Notes under the pieces: model-generated | Told to the model about the DNA's origin: nothing | The model's database searches: none | What the model saw: only the letters and a program-made list of their open reading frames with translations | Part shown: piece after piece, positions 7,904 to 16,529 of the stretch | Position numbering within the stretch: position 1 is the first letter of the stretch | Layout of the letters: each line of letters starts with the position of its first letter | NCBI RefSeq assembly: GCF_017115165.1 | Contig: NZ_JABXKF010000135.1 | Coordinates: 1-64,000, forward strand | Source of the DNA: Nostoc sp. LPT | GTDB taxonomy: Bacteria; Cyanobacteriota; Cyanobacteriia; Cyanobacteriales; Nostocaceae | DNA: 64,000 bases | Reading direction: 5' to 3' | Made by a program: the position numbers and the translations under genes

Positions 7904-10039
7904 TTAGAAAAATATAAAAATAGTAATTAACAGCAACAGTTTCAGAAGAGAAGGCCAGTAAAATATTTTAGCTATCAAGTTATCTTTATACTGTAACAGC
8001 TTTAAATCTGGTTTTACGAGCATTAAAACAGCGTTAATAGTTATTAAGAAAATGTAGAAATAAATAACTAAGTAGAAAAACTCGAAATAAACAAGTTCTT
8101 TAGCAAGGACTTGTTCCCTAAGCGAAACTTGGTCAAGAATGACAATAAAAATAAAACCAGCACAAGCTGCCAAAACCTCCATAGCCTTATCTCTATCGGC
8201 AATTACCAGCATGGCAAACAGCATGACAACGACTACAAACAGCGGGCCGATTCTGGAGATAAAAATACTGATAACTTGGCGTTTGGTAGTAATATTGAAA
8301 TTCAGTTCAGGAACATTTGTTTTAAAAATAGTATTTTGTATCCCAAAATTGCTATCGTATGTCGCATAAAGATATTCAAAAAAACTATCTTCAATCTGCC
8401 AGCCATCCAAAACTAGTCTCTTATCCAAACCAGGATGGGCGCTGGGGTTAATAATTTTATAACTCTCAAAATCGGGCGTGAGAAATACTTGGCGGTTTAA
8501 ATTACTTTGAGCGTTAAAATCGCTGTGCCATAACCGAATTTGAATATCTTTGTAGTCAAAGGGATAGTGAGAGTAATCCAAATTTTGCAGCACTGTAGCT
8601 TCCACATACCAGCCAATAACCTCAACATTTCCTTGAGTATAATGGTAAGCTTCCTTCACTTGTACATCGTTGACACTGACAGCATCCGGCATAATAAAAC
8701 CGCGAGTCAACCCATCGTGAATGCCTTTGGTATACTTCTGCCAGATGTAACCCGTCATAAAAACTTTTTTAGCACTTCCAAATTCTAAGGACTGAATGAA
8801 AATTCCAGTAGGCACATATAACGGCGGCTTTCGGTTTAAGTTTTTATTTAACTTGACTTGGGGAGCCAATAATTTATCAACTTGTGCTTGATTAAGCAGG
8901 ACGTTGTGATTGGCTATATAGTTGCGATCGCCCAAAGCTAATTTCCAAATCATTCCGATTTCTGTGGCAAACAAGATACTAGAGATTGACGACACTATCC
9001 ACACTCGGCTAGCACGAAACTCATAAGCCCGCAACATTAGAACTGACAAACAAATGAAAAACCAGACCAAGGCTAAACAGCTTAAGATTAGCGTTTGCCG
9101 CTTAGTTTGATCATCTAGCAAAACTTCTTGTTTGAGAAAGACTACTCCCACCACCCAATTATTCAGCTTAGTTGGTTGCAGGAAAAACCAAGAATTTTGA
9201 CCTGTGGTTTCATCGAACAACTCCGCTTCGCCTTCCTTACCTTGAAGCGCCTGTTTAACTAATGCTAGGAGTTGTTTGTTGTTCTGCTTGGCAGCAATTT
9301 CAACCAAGTTGTTTTGCTGTTTTACATTATCAGTAATCGTATGATAGACAAAAGTTCCATTTTTAGAAAGAACAAAGGCGTACCCCGTTTTTCCCAGTTC
9401 CAGTTTTAAGGAATCAATCAACTGTTGTATTTGACTTAAGGAATATTCACTAAAAAGAACTCCTTGCGGCAATTTTTGTTTGCCTTGCAAACGATAGAAC
9501 GGAGCATAAAATCCCACTATGGGTTCAGTCAAGAAAGACTGCTGTGACCTGCGGTAAGGTTCTCCCCAAGATGCTCCATCCTGCAACGTCTTGCGATACC
9601 AGGGATATTTTGTGTTGTCATCATTCTTCTCTTGTTGTCCCAATTGCACACTGTTGTTTACCCTGAAATAGACAGGTGCATCTAGCTTTTGGGATTTGCT
9701 TCTACTAACACCAGCTTCATAAGCTGCACCGAAGGTAGCAAGATAAGGGTTTTTTTCAATTTTTTGTTGGAGTTGCGCTGATAGTTGCTCATCGTTGATT
9801 TCACCTGTTGTGAGGGAGTTAGCAAGAGCAAGAGAATTATCTTGAGTGTTACGCAGTTCGTTCTCGATCTCCAGAGTCGTTAGTACAGCTTCTCGCTGGG
9901 CTTGGTTTTTAGTTTTTTGAAGTCTCTGTTGTGCGGTGTGCCAATAGGTGTAAAACCCAAATAGAGCTAATGCAAGAGTGATACCACAAAGGGTTAGTAA
10001 TGTAAAGAATAGTATTTTTTGCTTTTTATTCTTTTCCAT
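7904..10039 (-). CDS. Cache-domain pentameric ligand-gated ion channel-like protein
   Basis: A 711-residue membrane protein. Order of parts: TM 10-30; a large extracytoplasmic region 33-310 that reads as a double Cache sensor (TGYAFVLSKNGTFVYH, WFFLQPTKLNNWVVGVV); TM 316-337; TM 345-368; a second extracytoplasmic domain 375-588; then four hydrophobic helices, 588-613, 617-637, 648-674 and 692-711. The second domain carries TGYIWQKY and the YPFDYKDIQ stretch (492-500), which matches the Pro-loop/Cys-loop signature (F/Y-P-F-D) of pentameric ligand-gated channels, and the last four helices fit M1-M4. As in other prokaryotic members, no Cys-loop disulfide is present. The ligand and conducted ion are unknown. 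It is divergent from the PstS-like gene 105 bases away and convergent with ndhF. The channel assignment rests on motif and topology only. Confidence 0.72.
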   Translation of the reverse strand: MEKNKKQKILFFTLLTLCGITLALALFGFYTYWHTAQQRLQKTKNQAQREAVLTTLEIENELRNTQDNSLALANSLTTGEINDEQLSAQLQQKIEKNPYLATFGAAYEAGVSRSKSQKLDAPVYFRVNNSVQLGQQEKNDDNTKYPWYRKTLQDGASWGEPYRRSQQSFLTEPIVGFYAPFYRLQGKQKLPQGVLFSEYSLSQIQQLIDSLKLELGKTGYAFVLSKNGTFVYHTITDNVKQQNNLVEIAAKQNNKQLLALVKQALQGKEGEAELFDETTGQNSWFFLQPTKLNNWVVGVVFLKQEVLLDDQTKRQTLILSCLALVWFFICLSVLMLRAYEFRASRVWIVSSISSILFATEIGMIWKLALGDRNYIANHNVLLNQAQVDKLLAPQVKLNKNLNRKPPLYVPTGIFIQSLEFGSAKKVFMTGYIWQKYTKGIHDGLTRGFIMPDAVSVNDVQVKEAYHYTQGNVEVIGWYVEATVLQNLDYSHYPFDYKDIQIRLWHSDFNAQSNLNRQVFLTPDFESYKIINPSAHPGLDKRLVLDGWQIEDSFFEYLYATYDSNFGIQNTIFKTNVPELNFNITTKRQVISIFISRIGPLFVVVVMLFAMLVIADRDKAMEVLAACAGFIFIVILDQVSLREQVLAKELVYFEFFYLVIYFYIFLITINAVLMLVKPDLKLLQYKDNLIAKIFYWPSLLKLLLLITIFIFF

Positions 10040-10144
10040 AAATGCCAGTTATCAAAAGCGTAAATAAATTTTCTCGTAAAGTATTCTGACACTTTTCCAT
10101 ATAATTTACATATAAATTGGCTGTATCTATTTATAGTTAAAATA
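10040..10144. promoter_or_regulatory. Shared divergent promoter region
   Basis: A 105-base AT-rich interval separates the start codons of the channel-like gene (leftward) and the PstS-like gene (rightward), so any regulator bound here could control both. No clear operator or box was recognised. Confidence 0.4.
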
Positions 10145-11200
10145 ATGATTCATATTAGGTGTTTTTTAGCAACTATCTTATTGGTGAGTTTGACTGCTTG
10201 TACCAGCGAGCAAAGGCAAGTTTATACTCCACTAGACAGCAGAGTAAATGGCAATACTGGCTTAGGTGCAAGTAAAAATGTACTGATTGACGGTTCGGGT
10301 ACGGTTTCTGTTATTAGTGAAGCAATGAAAGAACAATTTAGAAAAGTAAACCCCAATGTAAGAATCGCTATTGGGAAGAACGGTACTGGAGACGGCTTTA
10401 CAAGGTTTTGCCTTGGCGTAACTGATATCTCAATGGCAGCCCGTCCGATAAAAAAGTCAGAGATTGAAGCCTGCCAAAAAAACAACATTGAATTCGTTGA
10501 ATTGCCCCTTGCCCTTGATGGCATCTCCCTTGTAGTCAATCGCACCAACACTTGGGCTACTTGCCTCAAACCTCAAGAACTGAGCAAAATATGGGAGTCT
10601 GCTGCATCAGGCAAAATCGTTAACTGGAACCAAGTTCGTAATGATTACCCCGATCAATATCCCCTCATACTGGCTGGACCGGCTGTAGGCACTGGTACTG
10701 TAGACTATTTTAGTGAGGTGATAATTGGCAAAAGTGGGAAAATCCGCAACGACTACAAAACCAGTGAAGAGGAAAGCGTAACTGTTCAGACAGTCGCGTC
10801 TGAGCCGGGAGGTCTTGGCTTTACATCCTTTTCCCGCTACCTAAAAAATCAGAACATTCTCAAGGCTCTTGCTATTGAGAACAAGGAAGGTAAATGTGTA
10901 GAGCCAAGCCCAGAAACGATCGCCAACAGCAGCTATAATCCCCTTTCCCGTCCTCTATTTATATACGTCAGCAAGACAGCTCTTAAAGAAAATCCTGTCG
11001 TCAAAGTTTTTGCAGATTACCACCTAAATGCTGCTAACCGTTCCTTAATCTCAGAAAGTGGCTACGTTCCTTTGCCGGATAACTTGCTAGCAAAGGTGCG
11101 ATCGCGTTTAGATCATGCGATCGCTGGCTCGGTTTTTGAGGAAGGGTCGCCAGCCAATGTCAAACTTGCAGATCAACTAGCAAGTTCCAAACAGAGGTAG
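10145..11200 (+). CDS. PstS-like phosphate-family substrate-binding lipoprotein
   Basis: A 351-residue protein with a lipoprotein signal (lipobox LTAC, lipidated Cys19) and a PBP type-2 fold of the PstS family: DGSGTVSVISEA near residue 50, TDISMAARPIKKSE (about 92-105), then VGTGTVDYF and VASEPGGLGFTSFSRY. These are the loops that bind phosphate in PstS, though the usual R-x-x-SGT loop is altered to GPAVGTGT, so the ligand may differ. No pstC, pstA or pstB gene is nearby. Its only close neighbour is the divergent Cache/channel protein, which suggests a sensory rather than a transport role. That link is inference. Confidence 0.8.
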   Translation: MIHIRCFLATILLVSLTACTSEQRQVYTPLDSRVNGNTGLGASKNVLIDGSGTVSVISEAMKEQFRKVNPNVRIAIGKNGTGDGFTRFCLGVTDISMAARPIKKSEIEACQKNNIEFVELPLALDGISLVVNRTNTWATCLKPQELSKIWESAASGKIVNWNQVRNDYPDQYPLILAGPAVGTGTVDYFSEVIIGKSGKIRNDYKTSEEESVTVQTVASEPGGLGFTSFSRYLKNQNILKALAIENKEGKCVEPSPETIANSSYNPLSRPLFIYVSKTALKENPVVKVFADYHLNAANRSLISESGYVPLPDNLLAKVRSRLDHAIAGSVFEEGSPANVKLADQLASSKQR

Positions 11201-11729
11201 AAAACAGATACTAGCGTGACAAGTCTAATATGGTACTAGGTTTATTTAAACCAAGGAATGACTCATAGTAAGTTGATAAGCTGGCAAGGGCCGACCCAGG
11301 AAGCATGGTGATAAATTCAAACTGAGTGAATCCTCTACATAGAGCGAAGTCACTCAAAGTTTAGGAATGAACTGATCGCTTTTACCCAAGAATTGCCCTA
11401 TCGTTTTTCTCCACACTACTGAGAAATGAGAGGCATTATGCGATTCGGTTGGAAAATTGTTTTATTCCTTTCCTCTCAAGGTATTAATTCCTTTTGCCAT
11501 CTCAAAATAAGCGAACGTACAGTTTTTAGGGTAAATTTTTGACAAGACTTGGAGTATCACAACGCACATTTTGCACCCCCAAATGTCAAAAAAGACTCCC
11601 AAGAAAAGAAATGGGGGATTGCTAATTTAATTAAATCAACCTAACGAGGAAGACGAAATCCCCAAAAAGCTGTTACTTAATAACTAGTGACTTTTTGCCA
11701 AACATGATTTTGATAGCAGACGAATTGTG
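11201..11729. other. Intergenic region upstream of ndhD
   Basis: About 530 bases with no supported gene. It is of mixed composition, with weak short inverted repeats only. It presumably holds an independent ndhD promoter, since the upstream gene is a PstS-like lipoprotein and not ndhF. Confidence 0.4.
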
Positions 11730-13307
11730 ATGAATACAGCTAATTTTCCGTGGCTGACGACGATTATTCTGTTGCCAATAGCCGCGTCGCTACTTCTTCC
11801 CATCATCCCTGACAAAGAAGGCAAAACAGTGCGCTGGTACTCCCTGATCGTGGGGCTGATAGATTTTGCACTAATTGTTTACGCTTTTTATACTGGGTAT
11901 GATTTTTCCAATCCAGATTTGCAGTTAGTGGAGAGTTACCCCTGGGTACCACAATTGGGTTTGAATTGGTCAGTAGGAGCAGATGGCTTGTCCATGCCCC
12001 TAATTATTTTGACTGGATTCATTACCACGCTGGCGATTTTAGCAGCTTGGCCTGTTACCTTCAAGCCGAAGCTATTTTACTTCTTGATTTTGGCGATGTA
12101 TGGCGGTCAGATTGCCGTGTTCGCTGTCCAGGATATGCTGTTATTTTTCCTGGTGTGGGAACTGGAACTAGTACCGATATACTTTCTGCTGTCGATTTGG
12201 GGAGGCAAAAGGCGGCAATATGCAGCAACCAAATTTATTTTATACACCGCAGGCGGGTCGCTGTTTATTTTGCTGTCTGCCCTGACAATGGGATTTTACG
12301 GCGATACGGTGACGTTTGACATGCGATCGCTCGCCTTAAAAGATTTCGCCCTGAATTTCCAACTTGCCCTTTATGCTGGATTCCTAATTGCTTACGCTGT
12401 CAAGTTGCCGATTATTCCTTTGCACACCTGGCTACCTGATGCCCACGGTGAAGCTACAGCCCCTGTACACATGTTATTAGCAGGTATTCTCTTGAAAATG
12501 GGCGGTTACGCCTTAGTTCGGATGAATGCCCAAATGCTCCCCGATGCCCACGCTTATTTTGCACCAGTGTTCGTAGTTTTGGGGGTAGTTAATATCATCT
12601 ACGCTGCCTTGACATCCTTTGCCCAGCGCAACCTAAAGCGAAAAATTGCCTACTCCTCAATTTCTCACATGGGCTTTGTGATGATTGGTATCGCCTCCTT
12701 CACCGATTTGGGATTGAGTGGGGCAGTATTGCAAATGGTTTCCCACGGGTTAATTGGGGCGAGTTTGTTCTTCCTGGTCGGCGCAACTTACGATCGCACA
12801 CACACCCTGATGTTGGATGAAATGGGCGGTGTCGCTAAGAGAATGCCGAAGATTTTCGCCATGTTCACCACCTGTTCAATGGCTTCTTTGGCATTGCCAG
12901 GGATGAGCGGTTTCGTGGCAGAATTAATGGTATTTGTCGGCTTTGCTACTAGCGATGCTTATAGCTCTACCTTCAAAGTTATCGTGGTGTTTTTGATGGC
13001 AGTGGGAGTGATTTTAACTCCGATTTATCTGCTGTCGATGTTGCGAGAAATTTTCTACGGTAAAGAGAACGAGGAATTAGTTTCTCACCAAGCTTTGATA
13101 GATGCTGAACCCCGTGAAGTATTTATCATTGCCTGTTTGTTAATTCCAATTATTGGTATTGGTTTCTATCCAAAATTGCTGACTCAAATGTATGACGCTA
13201 CAACTGTACAATTGACGGCAAGATTGCGGGATTCTGTACCGACATTAGCACAGCAAAAAGAAGAAACACTAAAGGTTTCTTTGAGTGCACCGGAAATTGG
13301 TAATTAA
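11730..13307 (+). CDS. ndhD: NAD(P)H-quinone oxidoreductase (NDH-1) subunit 4, NdhD
   Basis: A 525-residue antiporter-like proton-pumping subunit homologous to NuoM/ND4. About 14 hydrophobic helices are present, with the conserved glutamate helix ([20 protein letters not shown]) and the [21 protein letters not shown] and [17 protein letters not shown] motifs. Together with NdhF it belongs to the distal membrane arm of NDH-1L. The starts GTG 11727 and ATG 11730 are both in frame; the ATG is used. A clear terminator follows. It is probably the ndhD1 paralogue because of the ndhF partner. Confidence 0.95.
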   Translation: MNTANFPWLTTIILLPIAASLLLPIIPDKEGKTVRWYSLIVGLIDFALIVYAFYTGYDFSNPDLQLVESYPWVPQLGLNWSVGADGLSMPLIILTGFITTLAILAAWPVTFKPKLFYFLILAMYGGQIAVFAVQDMLLFFLVWELELVPIYFLLSIWGGKRRQYAATKFILYTAGGSLFILLSALTMGFYGDTVTFDMRSLALKDFALNFQLALYAGFLIAYAVKLPIIPLHTWLPDAHGEATAPVHMLLAGILLKMGGYALVRMNAQMLPDAHAYFAPVFVVLGVVNIIYAALTSFAQRNLKRKIAYSSISHMGFVMIGIASFTDLGLSGAVLQMVSHGLIGASLFFLVGATYDRTHTLMLDEMGGVAKRMPKIFAMFTTCSMASLALPGMSGFVAELMVFVGFATSDAYSSTFKVIVVFLMAVGVILTPIYLLSMLREIFYGKENEELVSHQALIDAEPREVFIIACLLIPIIGIGFYPKLLTQMYDATTVQLTARLRDSVPTLAQQKEETLKVSLSAPEIGN

Positions 13308-13346
13308 GTTGCGATCGCTAGTTTAGTTTAAATATTTATTTCTTCC

Positions 13347-13373
13347 AGGGCGGGTATAAAACCTGCCCTTTTT
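13347..13373 (+). terminator. Rho-independent terminator of ndhD
   Basis: AGGGCGGGT / ACCTGCCCT stem with one internal mismatch, a 5-base loop and a following T-run. Confidence 0.8.
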
Positions 13374-13559
13374 GTTACTCACTGAACTAAGTTAAAAAAA
13401 TTCTGTACGGGGTAAGATGAGTAGATATATTTTTTCCAATTGCATTGTTTGGGAAAATAAGCTTCTATAATTTATTTCCAAGGGCTATCAAAATCAGTGC
13501 GATCGCACATCAATAGATTACGTACAATCTATCTAGAATCAGATTTGGCAAAACCGCTC

Positions 13560-14282
13560 ATGTTAAACTACGATCCACTGCATTGTTTGCCATCTTCCGA
13601 AGAACTACCCGACTCAGATGATACTGCTGTGGATAATGAACTCCAAAATTTAATTCCCGGCTTGCTAAAAACGATCCTAGCTTTGGTTTGGTGCGATCGC
13701 TGGGATTGGTTTTTTGGTGTTGATATGGGTATTTATTATCACCCAGATAAACCAGCTATTGTCCCTGATGGGTTTCTCAGCTTAGGAGTTAAACGCTTCA
13801 TTGATGAGGACTTGCGCCTAAGTTATGTGCTGTGGGAAGAAAATAAACTGCCAATTTTAGCATTGGAAGTTGTTTCCCAAATATATCGAGAAGAATATAA
13901 CATCAAGAAAGAATTTTATGCCAAAGAATTAGGAATTTTGTACTACGTTGTGTATAGTCCCCTGCGGCGTAAAAAGACACCTTTGGAGGTATATCGCTTA
14001 GTTGATGGGGAATATATCTTAATGTCAGGAAATTCCGTTTGGCTACCAGAAATTGGTTTAGGAATTGGGCGAGAACGGGGAATTTATCAAGGTATAGTGC
14101 GGGAATGGCTGTACTGGTATGACGAAGAAGGGCAAAGATTGCTGACACCAGAAGAACGCATCAGGGAAGCGGAAGAACGCACAGCTTTTGAAGAACAGCG
14201 ACGTGTGGAAGCAGAACAACAAGTTAAAATGTTAATTGAAAGGTTGAATGCGCTTGGTGTTGATCCAGAAACTTTGTCATAG
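13560..14282 (+). CDS. Uma2-family (DUF820) putative restriction-endonuclease-like protein
   Basis: About 240 residues. The start used is ATG 13560 (MLNYDPLHCLPSSEELP), the usual opening of this very common cyanobacterial family; an upstream GTG frame from 13497 adds 21 atypical residues. The core is a PD-(D/E)XK fold: the VPDGFLSLGV and LPILALEVVS segments carry the D and E-x-V parts of the active site, followed by KKEFYAKELGILYYVVYSP. The C-terminus is a charged coiled coil (EERIREAEERTAFEEQRR) ending with ALGVDPETL. The biological role of Uma2 proteins is poorly known; multiple copies per genome are usual. Confidence 0.85.
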   Translation: MLNYDPLHCLPSSEELPDSDDTAVDNELQNLIPGLLKTILALVWCDRWDWFFGVDMGIYYHPDKPAIVPDGFLSLGVKRFIDEDLRLSYVLWEENKLPILALEVVSQIYREEYNIKKEFYAKELGILYYVVYSPLRRKKTPLEVYRLVDGEYILMSGNSVWLPEIGLGIGRERGIYQGIVREWLYWYDEEGQRLLTPEERIREAEERTAFEEQRRVEAEQQVKMLIERLNALGVDPETLS

Positions 14283-14431
14283 ATTCACCAAATTTTGTAG
14301 TTTTTGCTGCCTTAATGTTAATTAGCTTACTGGCTAGGGAATTATATCTATAAATAACTCATAGCTTGACGATACAAATCGTAAAAGCGGGTTGCTCAAT
14401 AAATATATTTACCAAAACCTGCATCAAAAAT

Positions 14432-15154
14432 ATGGAAGTTAAATTAGGATTTGGAGCATTCCCAAAACCTCAATATGTGTTTGTCAGCAAAGAATCTGAT
14501 CACTGTTGGTATGTGCTTGCTGAAGATGAAAAACGCATCCCAATTTATGAAAGAGCCTTGACTGGGGTAATTACAGGAATAGAAGTTAATAAAAAGGTTG
14601 AAAATACATTTGGAGAAGTTATCAGAACAGATTTAAATGTTTTGGCAGATAAACCTTATATTATCCGTTCAGGAAGCGATACCTATTTTTGTAAAGGCTT
14701 ATTGCTGTCTTTAGATATTCTTACTTTTGAACAACTGCGTCATCCGCTTACTATTGCCGTTAGTCCTGGAGATAAAAAAGTAGTATTCTGTAATATTTAC
14801 GATCCAGTCACTTATCGCTCTGTAGGTGTTAGTTGGGATGGACATAAGGAATTAGACTGGCAAGCTTTAGGGCAAAAAGTAAGTTTAAAAATTAATAAAA
14901 TTAACAATTTTAATCCAGATAAAAATCAATCTCAATCAGAAACAATTGACAATATAAAAGCGGTTGAATTCCGTGATGTTTTTATAGCTAAAAGTGACAC
15001 ATATTTAGCCCAATTAAATTGGACTCCAGAGCAAGGAAGGGATTATTTGCAGCAGAGATATGGTAAGCGATCACGTCTACAACTCACTGATACAGAAATT
15101 CTGGACTTTATTGATTACTTAAAGCTACAACTAACCCAAAACTGCCCAACTTAG
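14432..15154 (+). CDS. Hypothetical cytoplasmic protein, 240 residues
   Basis: Not recognised with confidence. The start used is ATG 14432 (MEVKLGFGAFPKP); the frame also opens at a TTG at 14366. There is no signal peptide or membrane helix. The body is beta-rich (residues 1-190). A separate C-terminal helical unit (about 195-240, WTPEQGRDYLQQRYGKRSR then LTDTEILDFIDYL) resembles a small module I recall at the ends of several cyanobacterial DNA-metabolism and hypothetical proteins. It stands alone between Uma2 and the toxin-antitoxin patch. Confidence 0.6.
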   Translation: MEVKLGFGAFPKPQYVFVSKESDHCWYVLAEDEKRIPIYERALTGVITGIEVNKKVENTFGEVIRTDLNVLADKPYIIRSGSDTYFCKGLLLSLDILTFEQLRHPLTIAVSPGDKKVVFCNIYDPVTYRSVGVSWDGHKELDWQALGQKVSLKINKINNFNPDKNQSQSETIDNIKAVEFRDVFIAKSDTYLAQLNWTPEQGRDYLQQRYGKRSRLQLTDTEILDFIDYLKLQLTQNCPT

Positions 15155-15180
15155 CTTCTGTTGGTGAGCTTTGGATAATT

Positions 15181-15211
15181 GCGACGCCGAATAGCCCGTC
15201 GTAAACATCGC
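15181..15211. repeat. Interspersed repeat TAGCCCGTCGTAAACATCGC
   Basis: The first of three copies in the window; the others are at 16333-16360 (same sense) and 59083-59112 (opposite sense). The core AGCCCGTCGTAGACATCGC is a familiar Nostoc intergenic repeat. Confidence 0.65.
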
Positions 15212-15297
15212 CCTTTTGCTAGACTGAGATGCTAGGCTAGGATAATTGCGATCGCAGAATTAGGTTAAATAAAAGTACCTGATATTAAAATACTTGC

Positions 15298-15531
15298 ATG
15301 AACTCAAGGGTTGATTTGTTAACTCGCATTACTCAAACTCCTGGTCAGTGTGGTGGTCGTCCTTGTATTCGAGGCATGAGAATTCGTGTGAATGACATTT
15401 TAGAAATGTTGGCTGAGAATGTCAGTGTTTCTGAGATTTTAGAGGATTTTCCCGATCTCGAACTCGAAGATATCCAAGCTTGTTTATTGTTCGCAGCACG
15501 GAGAACTGACTTTCCTCGACTGATAGCATGA
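15298..15531 (+). CDS. DUF433-family antitoxin
   Basis: A 77-residue protein with the DUF433 pattern PGQCGGRPCIRGMRI, RVNDILEMLAENVSVSEILEDFPDLELEDIQACL. These proteins are HTH-containing antitoxins paired with PIN-like DUF5615 toxins. The stop overlaps the start of the following toxin frame (ATGA at 15528), the usual coupling. The antitoxin is intact while its toxin is truncated. Confidence 0.85.
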   Translation: MNSRVDLLTRITQTPGQCGGRPCIRGMRIRVNDILEMLAENVSVSEILEDFPDLELEDIQACLLFAARRTDFPRLIA

Positions 15532-15704
15532 AAATTTGGATTGATGCTCAGTTGCCTCCTACATTAGCACTTTGGCTAACTGAGACTTTTGACGTAGAGG
15601 CTATTGCCCTACGAAAGCTTGGATTACGAGATGCTAAAGATGTAGAGATTTTTGAGGCAGCACGAGTCGCTAATGCAGTAATCATGACCAAAGACTTATG
15701 TTAA
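15528..15704 (+). pseudogene. Truncated DUF5615 PIN-like toxin
   Basis: 58 residues starting MKIWIDAQLPPTLALWL and running to VIMTKDLC before a TAA. The family normally continues about 40-60 residues past the TKD motif, which carries a catalytic acidic residue, so the last third of the PIN-like fold is missing. The 3' end overlaps the tail of the opposite-strand brnA gene by nine bases, so the truncation marks an old recombination junction. The toxin is probably inactive. Confidence 0.8.
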
Positions 15705-15974
15705 CTTCGCCTCAGACACTGGATAAGCTTTGTGTGCTTCTGCATAAATCTTTAATGCTACAGCCATCTGCTGTTCGGCAGTCTCTCCCTGCTCTTTGAA
15801 CCAAGCAAAAGTTTCAGGATCTACCTTAACTGTTATTGTTACAGCTGACTTGGGCATTCGCAATTGTGCTTTAGCAAAAAACTCTTCTGACAAAGGTGGA
15901 ATATCTGAGGTGTCAATGTCTTCGTCACTCATTGCATCGACTCTAACCCAATCGGTTCTTGAGGTATTGTTCAT
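15696..15974 (-). CDS. brnA: BrnA-type antitoxin
   Basis: A 92-residue BrnA family protein. It has an acidic N-terminus with MSDEDIDTSDIPPLSEEFF, then a ribbon-helix-helix region with VTITVKVDPETFAWFKEQG. BrnA represses its own promoter and neutralises the BrnT ribonuclease. Its start overlaps the 3' end of the upstream brnT remnant by 32 bases, normal for this operon. Its partner toxin is disrupted, so this antitoxin is an orphan unless it cross-acts with the BrnT at 17.6 kb. Confidence 0.82.
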   Translation of the reverse strand: MNNTSRTDWVRVDAMSDEDIDTSDIPPLSEEFFAKAQLRMPKSAVTITVKVDPETFAWFKEQGETAEQQMAVALKIYAEAHKAYPVSEAKLT

Positions 15975-16229
15975 AGCTTTTTCGTTCGTGAGACAGTGCC
16001 TTTCTTAATGAGATGATCTGAACCATTTCTTCACCAGGCTCGGTGTAAATAACTACTATGGTTCGTCTATCAAGTAGTCCAATACCGAGATACCGATCCT
16101 CTCCATAGTCCTCTCGTTCATCTAGGTAGACAAGCATGGGTAATTAAAGATGCGGAAAGCATCAGCAAAGTCTTAACCATGCTTTGTGATGTTGCTTTGG
16201 TTTTTACGCTCATCCCACTCAAACTTCAT
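15943..16229 (-). pseudogene. brnT: Disrupted BrnT toxin gene
   Basis: Reading leftward from ATG at 16229 gives MKFEWDERKNQSNITKHG, then an in-frame TAA at 16173-16175 where BrnT has Ile, then DFADAFRIFNYP. Around 16138-16143 the frame shifts, and the rest (MLVYLDEREDYGEDRYLGIG to ISLRKALSHERKSYEQYL) continues in another frame to 15943. All parts of a normal BrnT of about 95 residues are present, so this is a gene killed by one stop and one frameshift. A partial product from 16137 would lack the N-terminal strands and helix. Confidence 0.85.
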
Positions 16230-16332
16230 GGACTCAATATACTAGTGACACCAGAAAAATCAACTGCTTTAATTTTCATCGCCAATCATCTCTACAAGAT
16301 TGCGACTAATTATTCTAGCGTCAAGTCGAGTA

Positions 16333-16360
16333 CGTAGGCGTAGCCCGTCGTAGACATCGC
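16333..16360. repeat. Interspersed repeat CGTAGCCCGTCGTAGACATCGC
   Basis: Same family as 15181-15211. It lies in a 270-base gap together with other palindromic debris (GCGGCAAGCCGC near 16410). Confidence 0.65.
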
Positions 16361-16489
16361 TTGTCCATTGCATTGAGGTGTTAGCCTCCCACAGGTGCGA
16401 TGCCTGGCGGCAAGCCGCTAAAAAGCGTCTACGCACAAGCAGTGTGGTTGCTGAAGATACATAAATTGCTGGGTTTCCTTACTTAAAAT

Positions 16490-16529
16490 CAATTTACACT
16501 AATGAGCGATCGCATTAGTGTATAAATTG
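16490..16529. repeat. Inverted repeat around a HIP1 octamer
   Basis: Arms of 15 and 17 bases (CAATTTACACTAATG and CATTAGTGTATAAATTG) flank the central AGCGATCG. It overlaps the end of the truncated ATPase frame and may be a terminator-like structure or the mark of the truncation event. Confidence 0.55.

Noticed and set aside
13497-13560. GTG start for the Uma2 protein
   Set aside because: The extra 21 residues do not fit the family; the ATG at 13560 gives the usual N-terminus.
15943-16137. Stand-alone 64-residue protein
   Set aside because: It is the C-terminal part of the disrupted brnT gene, not an independent gene.
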